The notes under the pieces were generated by a model. It searched no databases, had not been told where the DNA came from, and was given only the letters and a program-made list of their open reading frames with translations. From NCBI GenBank assembly GCA_029959195.1, contig CP114121.1, positions 1,798,001 through 1,862,000 on the forward strand: DNA of 64,000 nt. The letters run 5' to 3'. The translations under genes were made by a program, and so were the position numbers. Each line of letters opens with the position of its first letter. The stretch's first letter is position 1. Shown here one piece after another: positions 1-12,356 of the stretch. This stretch comes from Dictyophora rubrovolvata (lineage: Eukaryota; Basidiomycota; Agaricomycetes; Phallales; Phallaceae).

Positions 1-2652
1 TCCGAGAAATGTTGGAAACGGAGCGAAAATACGTACAAGATTTAGAAGTAATGCAGGCAAGTATTTATGATACTTGAAATGAATAACCCTTTTTTCCTTA
101 CATGAGTTTTTCTTTTCACGACTCAATTCAGAAATACGCCACCACACTCCTCCATAGTCGTATCATCGACCAAGATACAATCCACCACCTCTTTCCAGGT
201 CTGCTCAAATTACTGGACTTTCAACGTAGATTCCTCATCTCTATGGAGCAAATTGCCGAAATTCCATGGAAAGACCAAGCATGGGGAAAGTTATTTACAG
301 ACAACGTACGTACAGACATTATACCCTATTTGGCACCGACTTCGGACGGAAACGTCCGGGATGTTGCTATATGGCGCTCCTCATCCCCTTGTTCCCTTTA
401 CTTATTTTCAACCTTTAGGAGGACGAATTCCAGGTGTATGAACCCTATTGCGCCAATTACACAAATGCTACTGAAGTCCTTTTGGCTGAAGAACAAAATT
501 TGATGGTATGTTGTCCTTCCGTTGGCAACAGGAAGATGTCCTGAGACTGTTTTTATTTTTATTTTAGTCTTTAGCTGATGTAATCAACCCCAAATCAGAA
601 CTACCCGCTTTCCTGATTAAGCCCGTGCAACGAATATGCAAATACCCACTTCTTTTGGATGTGAGTCTAAAAGTTTTTACCGAATCGTCCCTTCCATTTA
701 TCCCTTTTTAGCAATTGGTCAAAAAGTCATCGCCGGCTGACTATCCCTTGTATGATAATCTCGTCGAAGGTTCAGCTGCGGCGAAACGCGTGGCTGATAA
801 GATCAATGAAGCTCAAAGACGAGCAGAGAATCACCTAACAGTGAAATCCCTTCAGCTTCGCGTGGAAGACTGGAAGGGTCACCATCTTGTCAGCTTCGGT
901 GACCTTCTTCTTGACGACATATTCCTGGTTACGAAATCGGAAGTTGATCGGGAATATCACGTTTTTCTTTTTGAGAAGATTATTCTGTGTTGTAAAGAGG
1001 CAGTCGTTGTACCCAGTAAAAAAGTCGGGAAGAATAACTCTTTGCTAAAGAAACATGTCCAATCGCTGGGTCCTGGTAGTGCGTTGTCGAAGAAGAAGAC
1101 TACTCCTCTCCTTTTGAAAGGACGAATCTTCTTGAACAACGTCACTAGCGCACGGAGAGTAGCGATCCAAGGCGGTAAGCTCACGCTTCCCATACAATGT
1201 CATGAAATCACTAATTCCCATCCCCCAGATACTCACGCACTGCGAGTTTTTTGGCGCGGTGAGGACGACACTGAATACTTTACCTTACGGTGTAGATCAG
1301 AAGAGCAACTAAAGCAGTGGGAAACGGCTATCAACCGGTTGATAGAGCAGGTCAGCACTCGAAGAAACAGTGAACGCCTTCCCACCGCAACTGCTCAGCA
1401 TTTTCAACGTGTAAAGGCACTGAAGCAGGAGCGGGAGAGGGCCCTGCAAATCCAACAAGAAAAGCAACAGCTCAACCACGAAAGAACATCCTCCCTCAGT
1501 ATGCATCCAGCTCCAACCACTGCTTCCATCCAACCAATGCGCTATCCTTTACCCTATCGTACTGAACCCTGGCAAAACGGAAATGACAATCGAGCATCAC
1601 ATCAAGCGGCATTATCTGCATCCTCTCCGGGCTCCATGTATCCTCAATCCGCCTATTCCTATGGTGACGACCTATACGGAGATAACGACGACTCTGAATA
1701 TGGTCAGGGAAGAGGGTTGTCAGGGCGGGGCACTCCCTTGGGGGTGAGGCGACCCGGTGACTCGACGAGCCTGCCGCCAGAACAACGAAACAACGCGTTC
1801 ACCTACGATCGACTGCGAGCTAAAACTGAGGAGCCTTCAGGCCCGACGATTCAATCATGGCGAAATCAGAATTTCCAGGGGTCGTCTCCATCACCTTTAC
1901 CTCCAGGCGCTATGCCTGCCCGATCGCCAATGGTATCTACTAGAACTAGTTCCGATGCCAGTGTTGGATCCAACGGTGGTGTACCGCCCGTAATGCGTCC
2001 CGGGTTACGTAGTAAATTTAGCACCACTCGTTTACGAGATGATGAAGAGCTCTCAAATGGCTCGTTTTCACGTACAGAATCGCAATCCAGTATTATCGCT
2101 GCTGCTACGAGTGGGACACGAGCGAGAAGCACCTCTAACCCCTCGCAGTATAACGGTTCCAAAGTTACTCCACCGCCCGTGCCTACCGGTTACTGGAATG
2201 GAAGTAAAGCGAATGAACGTAATCGCGGCAGCGGATCAAGTCAATCAACTGGTGAAAGTTCGGACTACTCACCACCTCACACAGGATCGCCAATCACGTC
2301 CTTTGGGTCCGTGGATTCCACCTTAGGCATCAATATGCACCAGAGCAGTCTTCGTTCAACGCGCTCCCAAGTGTTCGCTGGTGGTCGAAAAGATCACGTC
2401 TTTATTAAAGTGCGTTATGGCGAGGACATCTTTACCATTGACCTTCCGCGGGACGTCGAGTATGAAGACCTTGTTGGTAACGTAGGCCACAAAGTCCGCC
2501 GGTGTGGTCCTCGTAGAACTAACGCGTCACTGCGGATTAAATATGAGGATGAAGACGGCGATCTGGTCAATCTGTCCACAACGGAAGATCTTCAAATAGC
2601 TTTCGACATGGCCATGGCTAAAGGAGCACCGTTAACGCTGTATGTCCAATGA
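1..2652 (+). CDS. CDC24: Cdc24-type Rho guanine-nucleotide exchange factor, 5' end outside window
   Basis: The protein activates Cdc42-type GTPases at sites of polarised growth. The window opens inside the DH (RhoGEF) domain, with REMLETERKYVQDLEVMQ, and continues through exons 132-305, 419-505, 568-660 and 712-2652. The joined exons give the DH pieces IDQDTIHHLFPGL, YEPYCANYTNA and KPVQRICKYPLLLD. A PH domain follows (about 840-1360), then a long Ser/Pro-rich disordered linker. A C-terminal PB1 domain starts near 2390 (FIKVRYGEDIF, YEDEDGDLVNLSTTEDL), the part that in yeast Cdc24 binds the scaffold Bem1. The first intron (57-131) has a GC donor (GCAAGT). A 54-nt intron at 1175-1228 has no in-frame stop; removing it restores a normal PH spacing. 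The order DH-PH-PB1 is diagnostic of Cdc24. The calponin-homology-like N-terminus is outside the window. Confidence 0.95.
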
Positions 2653-3210
2653 TCAGATGTCGGATCCACAGGAGTTCCTCTATAGCACTTACTTTTACAT
2701 GAAATATTTAATCAGCACAGCACAGTCTTCTTCGCCCCGATATTATCCTTCGTATACAAGAGTTTGTATCAATTGATTTCATAATGCGGTTCTTTTACTG
2801 TTTTCGCTATGTTTCACCCATTTTTCATCACTCGTTTTATATCCCGTTTCTTTCTTGTTTCCCTTGTTTTTCCTTTGTTCCTTTTTGTTTGTTTCTCCAG
2901 CACCAGCGAACACTCTTTGTTTTCTATGCCGTTTTCATTCCAAGTCTTTGTCTTCCATTTCGTTCCTTCTATATTTTCGGATAATCCTTACCGAATAAAA
3001 ATCCGTGTATCCTATAACGAATAGATTTGTTTCGACATAATGATTGTGTACACTTGAGATCCTAGTTTTTGCTTGACCCTTCACATGAATTGCCGCCGCC
3101 GCGACCGTTCTGAACGGCTAACGCCCACTGCGACACGACACCTTGCTTCGGTGGTGACGCGATGACGTCAGGAAAAAAAAACCAGCATCAACTTGGCTTC
3201 TCACTTTGCC
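2653..3210 (+). other. Intergenic: T-rich 3' flank of CDC24 and promoter of the next gene
   Basis: No gene is seen. From about 2780 to 2980 the strand is very rich in T and opens several meaningless Phe-rich reading frames. The right part is GC-richer and holds a CRE-like palindrome close to the start of the downstream gene. Confidence 0.7.
3163..3170. promoter_or_regulatory. CRE-like palindrome TGACGTCA
   Basis: A perfect 8-bp TGACGTCA lies 40 bp before the ATG at 3211. This is the classic site for ATF/CREB-type bZIP factors. A role in the glycosidase gene downstream is inferred only from position. Confidence 0.5.
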
Positions 3211-6200
3211 ATGTCATCTGCTGACGTTCTTCGAGAGAAAATCCATTCTGGTATACATGGGACAACGAAGCGGTCCTCTAGTCCACACCTATCGGATCTC
3301 ACGATCAACATACCGAAACCGGTCTCTTCCCCAAGCCCAGCTCTACCTACTAAACTCAAGGCAAACGAGGCACCGGATAACGAAAAATCGTACGCTACGT
3401 ATAGAGAAAAGGTTCTAGACTTGTTGAGGACAGAATACGAAGGCGTAGAAAAGTACAGGTTAGCCCAAGACGAGGCCCGCGAGAAGCACTGGAAACGATG
3501 GGGTCCCTATCTCAGCGAAAGACAATGGGTATAGACAGCTCTTGTACCCAAAATATTTTCAATGCATTCACACAAATACTTTAATTTCAAGGCTACCGTT
3601 CGTGAAGATTACTCTCCCAATGGGGATGCTTGGAGCCACTTTCCTCACGAACATGCAAGATCAAGAGCTTATCGCTGGGGAGAAGACGGTCTAGCTGGGA
3701 TTTCAGACAACCATTTGCGGCTTTGTTTCGCAATAGGTCTTTGGAATGGAGTTGATCCCATTCTTAAAGAAAGACTTTTTGGCGTTACTGGTCATCAAGG
3801 AAATCACGGGGAAGACGTGAAAGAGCTCTATTGGTATCTAGACTCCACTCCAACGCATTCTTACATGAAGTAAGCAATTGTTGTCAACGATTGTTTATGA
3901 CCAAGTATGTTTAACCATTCTCAGGTTTCTTTATAAATATCCTCAAAGAGAATTCCCTTATGAACAATTGATCAAGGAAAACGCGTCCAGAGGGAGAGAT
4001 GTGCCCGAATTCGAAATATTGGACACTGATGCTTTCGCCGAAGATCGTTATTGGGATGTTTTTGTAGAGGTTGGATCTTTATTCTTTTCCATCTGATCTG
4101 GTTTTAAAACGTCCTACTCAGTACGCCAAAGAGGCTGAAGAGCCCAACAGCATTGCCATCCGTATTACAGCTTTCAATCGCGGCCCCGATCCGGCTACGT
4201 TGCACATAGTTCCACAACTTTGGTTTCCCAATACTTGGTCTTGGCCTGACCCTGAGCCTCCTCGCCCCTCTTTGACGTACATTCCCGCCAAAGGTGACTT
4301 ACCTCAAGCTATATACGCTAAGCATGAAACATTGGGAAAGACTCGACTCTGGTGTAGTACATCTCCCTTCCCGATAAACGCACAAGGCGAAGCCATTACT
4401 ACAAACGATCAATCCGAGAACGGGGTAGTTCCGGAGCTTATGTTCACCGAGAATGATACCAATTATCGAAGGCTCTATGGAGGAAAGAACCGATCACCTC
4501 ATGTCAAAGATGCATTTCATGATCATATCATTCCATCCCATAGACCTTTGCAAGAGGATCTCCCTCCTAACGGCGTTGCTCTCCCCGAGTTACAGGATCC
4601 GCAGTTCATTAACCCAAACAAACGTGGTACCAAAGCGGGTGTTCATTACACCTTTAATGATGTACCGGGCAACGGCGGTTGCGTCGTAACCAGACTCAAA
4701 CTAACACCGCGTTCTCCCGAAAGGGATGCTACAATATATGACGAAGAGCTATTTGACAACTTGCTTGATGAACGACGTTCGGAGGCCGATGAATTTTACA
4801 ATCGACTAATTGGTGGAGCTCTCAGCGAAGATTTCAAACAAATTGGTCGGCAGGCGTTAGCTGGGATGTTATGGTCTAAGCAGTACTATCAGTTTATCCA
4901 ATCTGAGTGGATCAAAGGAGATCCTGCCCAGCCACCTCCACCCCCTGAACGAAAATGGATTCGCAATCGGGTGAGGTTATAGAGGAAAGGTTTCACGACC
5001 CTTTACTAATATTATGGTTCAAGGAATGGAAACATTTACATATCGACGACGTGTTGAGCATGCCAGATAAGGTAATCTCATCTCTTAAAGTATTTCACGA
5101 GACTGACAAATTTTGAGTGGGAATATCCTTTTTTTGCAGCTGTAAGATCTATATACTAGAGAGTAAATATGTTCGGTGCTTATGCTACTATTTTTAGTGG
5201 GATACCGCCTTTCATTGTATTCCTTTGGCCATGGTCGATCCCGCATTCGCCAAAAAACAACTCGACTTGTTGACCCGTGAATGGTACATGAAACCAGATG
5301 GGCAAATTCCCGCATACGAGTGGAACTTTGGTGATGTGAATCCCCCTGTTCATGCTTGGTTTGTACTTCGCCAATGAGGTGTCATATCTGTGCTGAAAAT
5401 TGACAGGGCGACATTTCGTGTATTTAAAATAGAGCGAAAATTGACGGGAAATGAAGATTTAAAATTTTTGGAGCGTGTTTTTCAAAAATTATTACTGAAC
5501 TTCACCTGGTTCGTGGAAATCATGGCTTGTGTCAATTCATCGCTTAGTATGCATTTTCAGGTGGGTCAACCGCAAAGATCAAGGCGGAAATAATATCTTC
5601 GAGGGAGGTTTTCTAGGCCTGGACAACATAGGTGCATTCAATCGTTCTGAGCCTTTACCTACTGGCGGAGTTCTACGACAAGCCGATGGAACCGCTTGGA
5701 TGGCATTTTTCTGCCTTAATATGTAAGGGAATATCCAATTTGCTTTTTCTCCTCTACTAATCTTCGTAACTTCGTAGGTTAAACATGTCATTAGAATTAG
5801 CCAAACACAATACCGTTTATGAGGATATCGCAAGCAAATTCTTCGAGGTAAAAAAATTTTCCACATTATTCTTCGAAAACGTGCTTTATATTAATTTTTT
5901 TTAGCATTTCATTTTCATTGCTGATGCTATGACGTACAAGGAAGGTGACAGTGAAATGAGTCTTTGGAACGAAGAAGACGGTTTTTATTATGATGCCATT
6001 CAATTTGGACCCGGGGATTCCCACCAACTTGCTATACGTAGTCTCGTTGGGCTCATACCTCTATATGCCACGCTGACATTGGAACCTTCTGTCATCAATC
6101 GGCTGCCAGGGTTCAAGAAGAGGGTGGAATGGTTTATGAACCATCGTTCTGAGGTTGCTCAAAGGAATATGGCTAACATACGAAGTAAGTATCTTTTGCT

Positions 6201-7483
6201 TTGTGTCAATCAATTTATGTATTATGTATTATTTTAGTTGCTGGAAGGGGAGAGCGAAGATTACTTGCCTTGGCTAGTCCCGAACGCCTTCTTAGAATAT
6301 TGCAACGTGCACTTGATGAAAATGAATTCTTGAGCGAATTTGGCATTAGATCGTTGAGTTTTTTCTTCTTCATCTGTCTCCCGAGTTCTCTTAATGACAA
6401 TTCTTCAGGCTTTCTTTATACCATAAAACAAACCCATATTCCATCCAAGTCAATGGTGAATCTTATACCGTGGATTATTGGCCCGGTGATTCTCACTCCG
6501 GAATGTTCGGTAAGTCTTACCGTTGCTCATTTGGTCCTATAAATTTATGTTTGAGTAGGTGGCAATAGCAATTGGTATGCATAAGTCGGACAGTTATCTA
6601 TCGTCGTAATTAATGTTTCTAAATTATTAAGGAGAGGCCCCATATGGTGAGTAAATCGAATGTTACCCACCAAGCTAAATATAACCATGTTTAGGTTGGC
6701 CGTCAACTTTTTATTCATCGAGTCGCTACAACGTTTCCATCAATATTACGGCGACGATATTCAGGTCCGTTGATAGCTACTACTGTAAGAATTTGCGTTA
6801 TAAACTTTGGTTTCCAAGGTCGAATGCCCAACTGGCAGTGGGGAGTACATGAATCTAGCCAACGTGGCTGAAGAAATTCAACACAGGATAATTCATATAT
6901 TTGGAAGAGATGTGACTGGACGAAGAGCGAATAACGGCGGAAACGATACGTTGGATTACAACGTTAATTTCCGGGACTATGTGCATTTTCACGAAGTAAG
7001 AAAGAACATCTATCAATTAAAGGCGGGAGTTCTCTAACTGGTAGAAGTTTTTCCATGGTGATAATGGAAAGGGTTTAGGTGCTTCGCACCAAACTGGCTG
7101 GTATTTGTTCAATTCTTTCACCCCTGCCGACTTTGATCGCTCATTCTTATTTTGAAAAGGACTGGCTTAGTGGCGTATCACTTAATGCAAAGTGGCATTA
7201 CTTGCCGGCTGCCGAAAACTCCTCGAAGTCAGTGTCTATTTTATGGACATATATATAACTGTATCAGATAATTAATATTTACGACAGCCCCGAGAAGTGT
7301 TGCAAACCATTACTTCGATGTTTGTCTTAATGTGAATGCCGCCGGCGCGTACTGACTAGAATTCTCAAACAGGAACAACTTGATTATCGTTCGGAACGAG
7401 GAGACCAATCTGTTTTGGCTACCCCACGCACATCCACTTCCGAAATTCTGAGTTTAGGTGATCTTTCTCCTGATGCTCTTTGA
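3211..7483 (+). CDS. GH63-related glycosidase, yeast YMR196W type
   Basis: A large predicted (alpha/alpha)6-barrel glycosidase, probably cytosolic because no signal peptide is seen; the substrate of this subfamily is not established. The ATG at 3211 follows a pyrimidine-rich leader. Conserved blocks appear in order: [138 protein letters not shown] and [20 protein letters not shown]. All are typical of the family. Two micro-exons, 6559-6574 (16 nt) and 6632-6646 (15 nt), encode GNSNW and RGPIW. Near the 3' end, two introns restore the C-terminus: one splits the Trp of GWTG and one follows HYFD. The gene then ends at the TGA at 7481-7483. Family assignment is strong; exact exon borders are by eye. 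Confidence 0.9.
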
Positions 7484-7726
7484 GCGACACCTTGTTTTGT
7501 TTGATCTTTTATCGTAACCCTACCCAATACAACACGAAAAGAAGTATTTTGTCACACAATAGATACCTTGATTGCACTTTCTCTTATCTTTTGTTTTCGA
7601 ATTCGGACAAATGTAGTTGGTTATTTTCGAATCAAAACAGCTTTTCTTGGAACTTCGGTAGTTCATGAAGGTTAGGCGGATGACTAAGAGAACCAAATTT
7701 ACAGCCTCCGAAAGCTTCTGATTACC

Positions 7727-9207
7727 ATGTTCAGCCTTCAAAAAGACCGGTTACTACAAAAGGTTTATCATCTAAAATGCTATTATAGCACTTCGAAAAT
7801 ACCCCAATTACCTCCAATGGCTCGATGGAATCGATTATTCCCTAGTAATATGAAAAATCGACGACATCGCGTTTGCTTGGGAAACCCGGACACTGCTGCA
7901 AGCGTAGCTCGTGAATTTTTCCCAGGTTCAACCACATCGAGAGGGAAGGTTGTTATAGAAGCTTTTTCAGGTACGTTTTTTAAAATAGACGAAAACCTTA
8001 TATTTTATTAATTCCTTCCAGGCCCCGGAGTTTTGACACGAGCCTTGTTGCAATTGCCCCCTGAGAAAATCCGAAAGCTAATTGTATTAGAAGATATACC
8101 GGAATATTATGAAAAGGTTAAAGTAAGTTGCGTAAAACATTCTTCGAATTAATATCTAAAATGCACGTCGAAAGGAATTGGAAGCATTTGACCCGAGGGT
8201 AGTGGCATTAAAACTGGACGCGTCAAGTTGGGACACCTACGTAGAATTAGAACAGAGCGGACTGTTAGATGATTTGTCAAAACAAGAAGACTGGGAAGGT
8301 AATTTTTGTTAATTTTCATCGGAACCCTCCCTCCAAATATTATAGATGAATCCAATATCGAGTTCGTGTGCCATATGCCACATTCGGTTTTGGGAGAACA
8401 GCTCACTGCTCAGCTTTTGCGTTCAATTCCACAGCGATCGTGGCTATTTAGTTACGGGCGTATGCCCATGCACCTAATCTTGGCGGATTCATTATATGCC
8501 GTCGGTTCCCTTATGCTCGTTTTCTCTTGCAATGCGTTTAACTGTTTTATCAGAGAGTCCTGGGTTCTTCAAAGGCCAAACGATGCAAACTTAGCATTAT
8601 AGCCGAAGCGACAACTTCATTCCAGCATTCGATACCTCCAACAGCTTTAAAACCGTATGTCGAGCATTTTTGGCCACCTTCACTCACTCGTTCGTCTGAC
8701 CTTCCGGAATCGCGGAAAGTTGGACATCCCATGGTAGCAGCGACGTTTACTCCATTAAATAAACAGGTATTTATACCGTCCTAGCCTTCAACTCTATTTC
8801 AACTTTGTCTAGTTTATCGAGCCGACATTGTTAGATCACTGGGATTATTGTTTACGTCGCCTATACGTCCTTAAAAACACAGCGTTAGAAAAAGCTGTTT
8901 CGTGAGTATTCGACGGGTGATTGGAGCGCCACCTCTCTAATTGTTCACAGCTCGCTGGCACCTGGTGCTCATAATCTTCTGGCATCTCTCAACAACGACG
9001 TCCCGAAAGAAAACCACGTCAATGTGAAATCCAAAGTCAATGATTTGAATGTACGTGACTGGGCTACTTTAGTCAAAGCATTCAGTGAATGGCCGTTTGC
9101 TCCTAATGTACGTATACTTTAACCGTAAGTTTTACAATTTTATTTTATTTTACTCATCATTTTATCAGAATTTGCATTTGTCTGAAAGTCTCGACAAAAG
9201 GTCGTGA
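7727..9207 (+). CDS. MTF1: Mitochondrial transcription factor B (rRNA adenine dimethylase fold)
   Basis: The product belongs to the KsgA/Dim1 fold family. In fungi this member is the partner of the mitochondrial RNA polymerase, and metazoan relatives also methylate mitochondrial 12S rRNA. The start at 7727 gives a basic, Ser/Tyr-containing N-terminus like a mitochondrial targeting peptide. The methyltransferase block VVIEAFSGPGVLTRALL (SAM motif I) spans an intron, followed by LIVLEDIPEYYEK (motif II acidic residue) and VVALKLDASSWD. Later come FVCHMPHSVLGEQLTAQLL and SWLFSYGRMPMHLI. C-terminal pieces include HWDYCLRRLYVLKNTALEKA and a last short exon ending LDKRS at 9207. The IPPT motif typical of active Dim1 enzymes is replaced by MPHS, which fits a transcription-factor role. 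The gene converges on the chitinase with only about 113 bp between stops. Confidence 0.85.
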
Positions 9208-9320
9208 TTCAACTATATTACCTTGAAACTTTCGCCGTCTAATGAAGAGAATGTCCTTGAATGAGTTGTACAGTGATATTAGTGGGTGACTAAGGTTCTT
9301 TAGAGAAACAGAGAAAATCA

Positions 9321-11057
9321 TCATTCCATGCCGTTTCTCAAGTTATCAAATTTACTTCCTGAATATGTCAGGCAGTTTGGAGACGTTTCTAAGTGTCCAC
9401 CCATTCCTTCTTTGACGATGGTCACCAGACTTCTTCCTGGTTGCGGGTGCTTGCCGGGACCTGGTTCGATAGGTCTTTCATTTCCTTTGTCACCGCTTAA
9501 TTCCCAAAACATTGCGCCTCCAAGTCCCTCGCGAGATATCCATTCGCCTTTGAGTCTTCCAACTTCTTCAGAATCGAAGCTAACCATTTCCCTAGTTTTA
9601 GCGTCGTACGACCAGCTCGCAATGAGATTCGGATCTTCCGTCACGGCGGCTCCAGGAAGTGGAAGTGCTCGATAGTCGTAAACACCTTGTTCCCAAGAAC
9701 CTCCTCCGACACCTGAAAAGGGCGTGCCAGGCCCATCGGTTTGAGCGAAACTGCGACCGTACAAGGGTATGCCGATAACAAGCTTATGAAGGGGTATCCC
9801 TTGACCTATATACCAGTTCACAGCTGTGTTGGTATTGATAGTGCCGCCGAAAACATTAGCTTGATGATTAGCCAGTTTGTCCCAGGAACCCGCTATTATT
9901 AAGTTATGAGAATTATCGTGGACATTGAAGGAAGAAAGAAAGAAAGAAATGACAATAATGATAATCGAGATTCACCGTAATCATAAGCCATCAGATTCCA
10001 GAATGACAGATATTTATCCATTTCCTTAGCGTACAATTTCTGATAATTATCTGGTCCGCATGCAGTGGCAATCTAAAATTGTGAGGACGAAAATTAGTAC
10101 TGGCGCAAAGGTTCGTGCGCACCGTCAGCAAGTATTTGAAGTCAACCTGGGTCTTCTCCTGGTGGTGATCAAGGCCTTCGCGAAGATCTTTGAGTAATTC
10201 GACGTAGCCCCATGCTTCCTCTGCATTACGGGGATATTCGTAATCGACATCAAGGCCATCAAAACCATAGTCTTCAAGAAGAGTTATAGCACTTTTGACA
10301 AAATTATGGCGCAGCGTGGGATTCACAACTACGGGGTGAAAAGAAGGAGAATATGTCCAACCGCCTATAGATAAGAGCAATTTGACGTGTCGATTAGCCT
10401 TCTTGAGCAGATAGATTTGTTTAAGGTTTCCGTAAAGGTTATTGCCGACATCATTCCAACTGTCGCCTTGATAGTGTATTTGTTCGTCAGACCAAAGGTC
10501 TGATAGGACAACATCTGTGAAATTGTCACATTAAATCATTAATTCTCAGAAAACAAAGAAAACGGAATTCACTTCCGGTATCCGACTGTACGTTGGCGAA
10601 TGCGTATAAAATGTGGGTCAAATCGTTCGCAGGTATTAGAGATGGAGGGTATTTTCGTCCATATATTCCCCTGCATGGGTTTGGGTAAGTGCAACGGAAT
10701 AGCAACTGTTTGTGAGAGCGCACCAATTCACGAAACTTTGTTGTTCGCGCAATGTTGAGCGATTTAACCTGAAGCAGACAAAACAGCGACTTACTATCCA
10801 ACACTTTTCTTCTGTTCTCCATACGACATGGTGGACGTGGTATTATTCAAACTGTCGTCTAAGATGGTAGCGCTTTGCTTTGTGGTCTCTGAATCTGAGC
10901 ACTGACGTTTGAAAAGGCTGTAGCTAAAAAGAGATAAAAGTAACAAAAAGACAGCAAAAACAATGCGTTTGACACGCGAACTAGAGTGGTTTGGCGATGG
11001 AGGTAAAGAGGGTGGTATTTCAGATTCGTCTGTTGTTGGTAGCGGTCGATACGACAT
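9321..11057 (-). CDS. GH18 chitinase with N-terminal membrane anchor
   Basis: This family cleaves beta-1,4-GlcNAc linkages in chitin. The ATG at 11057 is chosen; the codon two places upstream is TTG. The first exon has a proline-rich 30-residue cytosolic head, then one hydrophobic segment (IVFAVFLLLLSLFSYSLF) and no cleavage site, suggesting a type II membrane protein with the enzyme outside. A 12-nt micro-exon (10724-10735) encodes the YFVNW junction leading into GIYGRKYPPS. Further blocks are LTHILYAFANV, LLLSIGGWTYS (substrate-binding SxGG) and FDGLDVDYEYP, which carries the DxxDxDxE catalytic motif with the acid Glu intact. WNLMAYDY, IGIPLYGRSF and GGAMFWELSGD follow. The C-terminus ends LRNGME without a carbohydrate-binding module. 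It is likely a wall-remodelling enzyme rather than a secreted digestive one. Confidence 0.92.
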
Positions 11058-11139
11058 CAGCAATAGTTAAATATAACCGCCGACTGCGACGGGCGGTGGG
11101 GTGCAGTCTTGGCTTCATGTGACATCATGACGCTTCATT

Positions 11140-11149
11140 GTCACGTGAC
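11140..11149. promoter_or_regulatory. Palindromic E-box GTCACGTGAC
   Basis: This 10-bp perfect palindrome around CACGTG lies 83 bp upstream of the chitinase ATG, next to a TGACATCA element (near 11120). CACGTG is bound by bHLH factors of the Pho4/Cbf1 kind. Control of the chitinase is inferred from position only. Confidence 0.45.
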
Positions 11150-11257
11150 ATTATAAATTAGCAGTCCTGACTCCTACGAAAGTTCTACACTCTGAAATAT
11201 ACAATAAATAACTAAACGACTGTGCAGCAATATGGTGTGATCCAAAAACAAGGGGAA

Positions 11258-12356
11258 TTAAGTGAACATAGAGAGTCTAAAGGGATGTCCGTTTCCCGGA
11301 GAGGAGTACGGTGGAAGAGCAGTTTCTGGGCCCTTCTCTGGCATCATGTCGCAGAATGCACTCCTTTGGCTCGGGTCAATATAAATAGGATACATGGGTA
11401 TGTTGATCGCCAATTTGGATGTCTGTAACTGGGACTGGACACCATATCTGGGTGCCAAATACTGTACAACTTTGGTGTCATAACGGTCGTTTCCAGTCGC
11501 TTTCCCCAGCGGTAGTGATGCAGGAGTGGAAAGTCTATGCTCCTTGTAATTTTTCTTCACAAAAGGAGCATGAAACGTATTCCGGGAACGTTCAGAGCCG
11601 ATGTGGATCTTCCCAGGACTGCCAGCCAATTTCGCAGAATTTTTTTCCATCCCTGAGCCACAGGGATAGTCCTTACATGCCTGCTCTTGTGTTTCAACGA
11701 GAGTTTTGAGAGAAGAAGGGGTCCTAGGAGTGGATAACTGATTCATAAAGGACGTATCCTCGTCAGTTAGATTGAGTACTCGTAAATCATTTCTACTCGA
11801 CGAGGGCACTGGTCCGGAGGGACCACATGTCGACATGTTCAACAAAGACGCCCTTTGTAGGTGATAATTCGCAAGATTTTCAATGCTCCTCGTCGATGGG
11901 AGTGTCATTGGGCGAACGCGTTGTTTTTCTCTCGTTGATTTGTTTAGGTTATCATCACGTGAAGAAGTGTATGGGTCTGCTGGAATGTCCTGAGGTATTT
12001 ATGTAAATCCAATATCAACAAAAGAAATCCACACAAACATTGGTAAACTCACGATTATGAACTGGGCGTTTCGAGGCGTTTGAGGCAATTCCTTGTTACG
12101 ATCCATTGCCTGTGAGAATACCGATGTTATTGACATGCTGGGTATCTCACCGACAAGGTCAACTGGTTTTCTTGGGAGAAGACGAGATCTCCTGGATCTG
12201 CGGCGACAAAGAGCGAGAGATAAAGGAATGACAATTAATAGGAGCAGGGCCACAATTCCGACAGGGATACTGATGACAGCTTTCTCGCTAATAGATCGCC
12301 GTCTTGCTTCGGGACTCATCAGCTCGCTTAAGCCTTGGTGTTGGTTCAGTCGTTTC
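11258..12356 (-). CDS. Single-pass membrane protein with long cytoplasmic tail, 5' exons unresolved
   Basis: Two exons can be joined. The upper one (to about 12356) encodes a short juxtamembrane stretch with SPEARRRSISEKA, then a hydrophobic segment VGIVALLLLIVIPLSLALC, followed at once by RRRSRRSRLLPRK. This places the following part in the cytosol by the positive-inside rule. After an intron beginning at the GTGAG following NAQFII, the second exon continues DIPADPYTSS and gives a tail of about 240 residues rich in Ser/Pro, ending LSMFT. Such architecture is common in fungal wall-sensor-like proteins, but no known domain is visible. The extracellular part must lie in one or more exons between about 12357 and 12890, which I could not reconstruct. 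A TATAAATA on this strand at 12916-12923 may mark the promoter. Confidence 0.6.
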
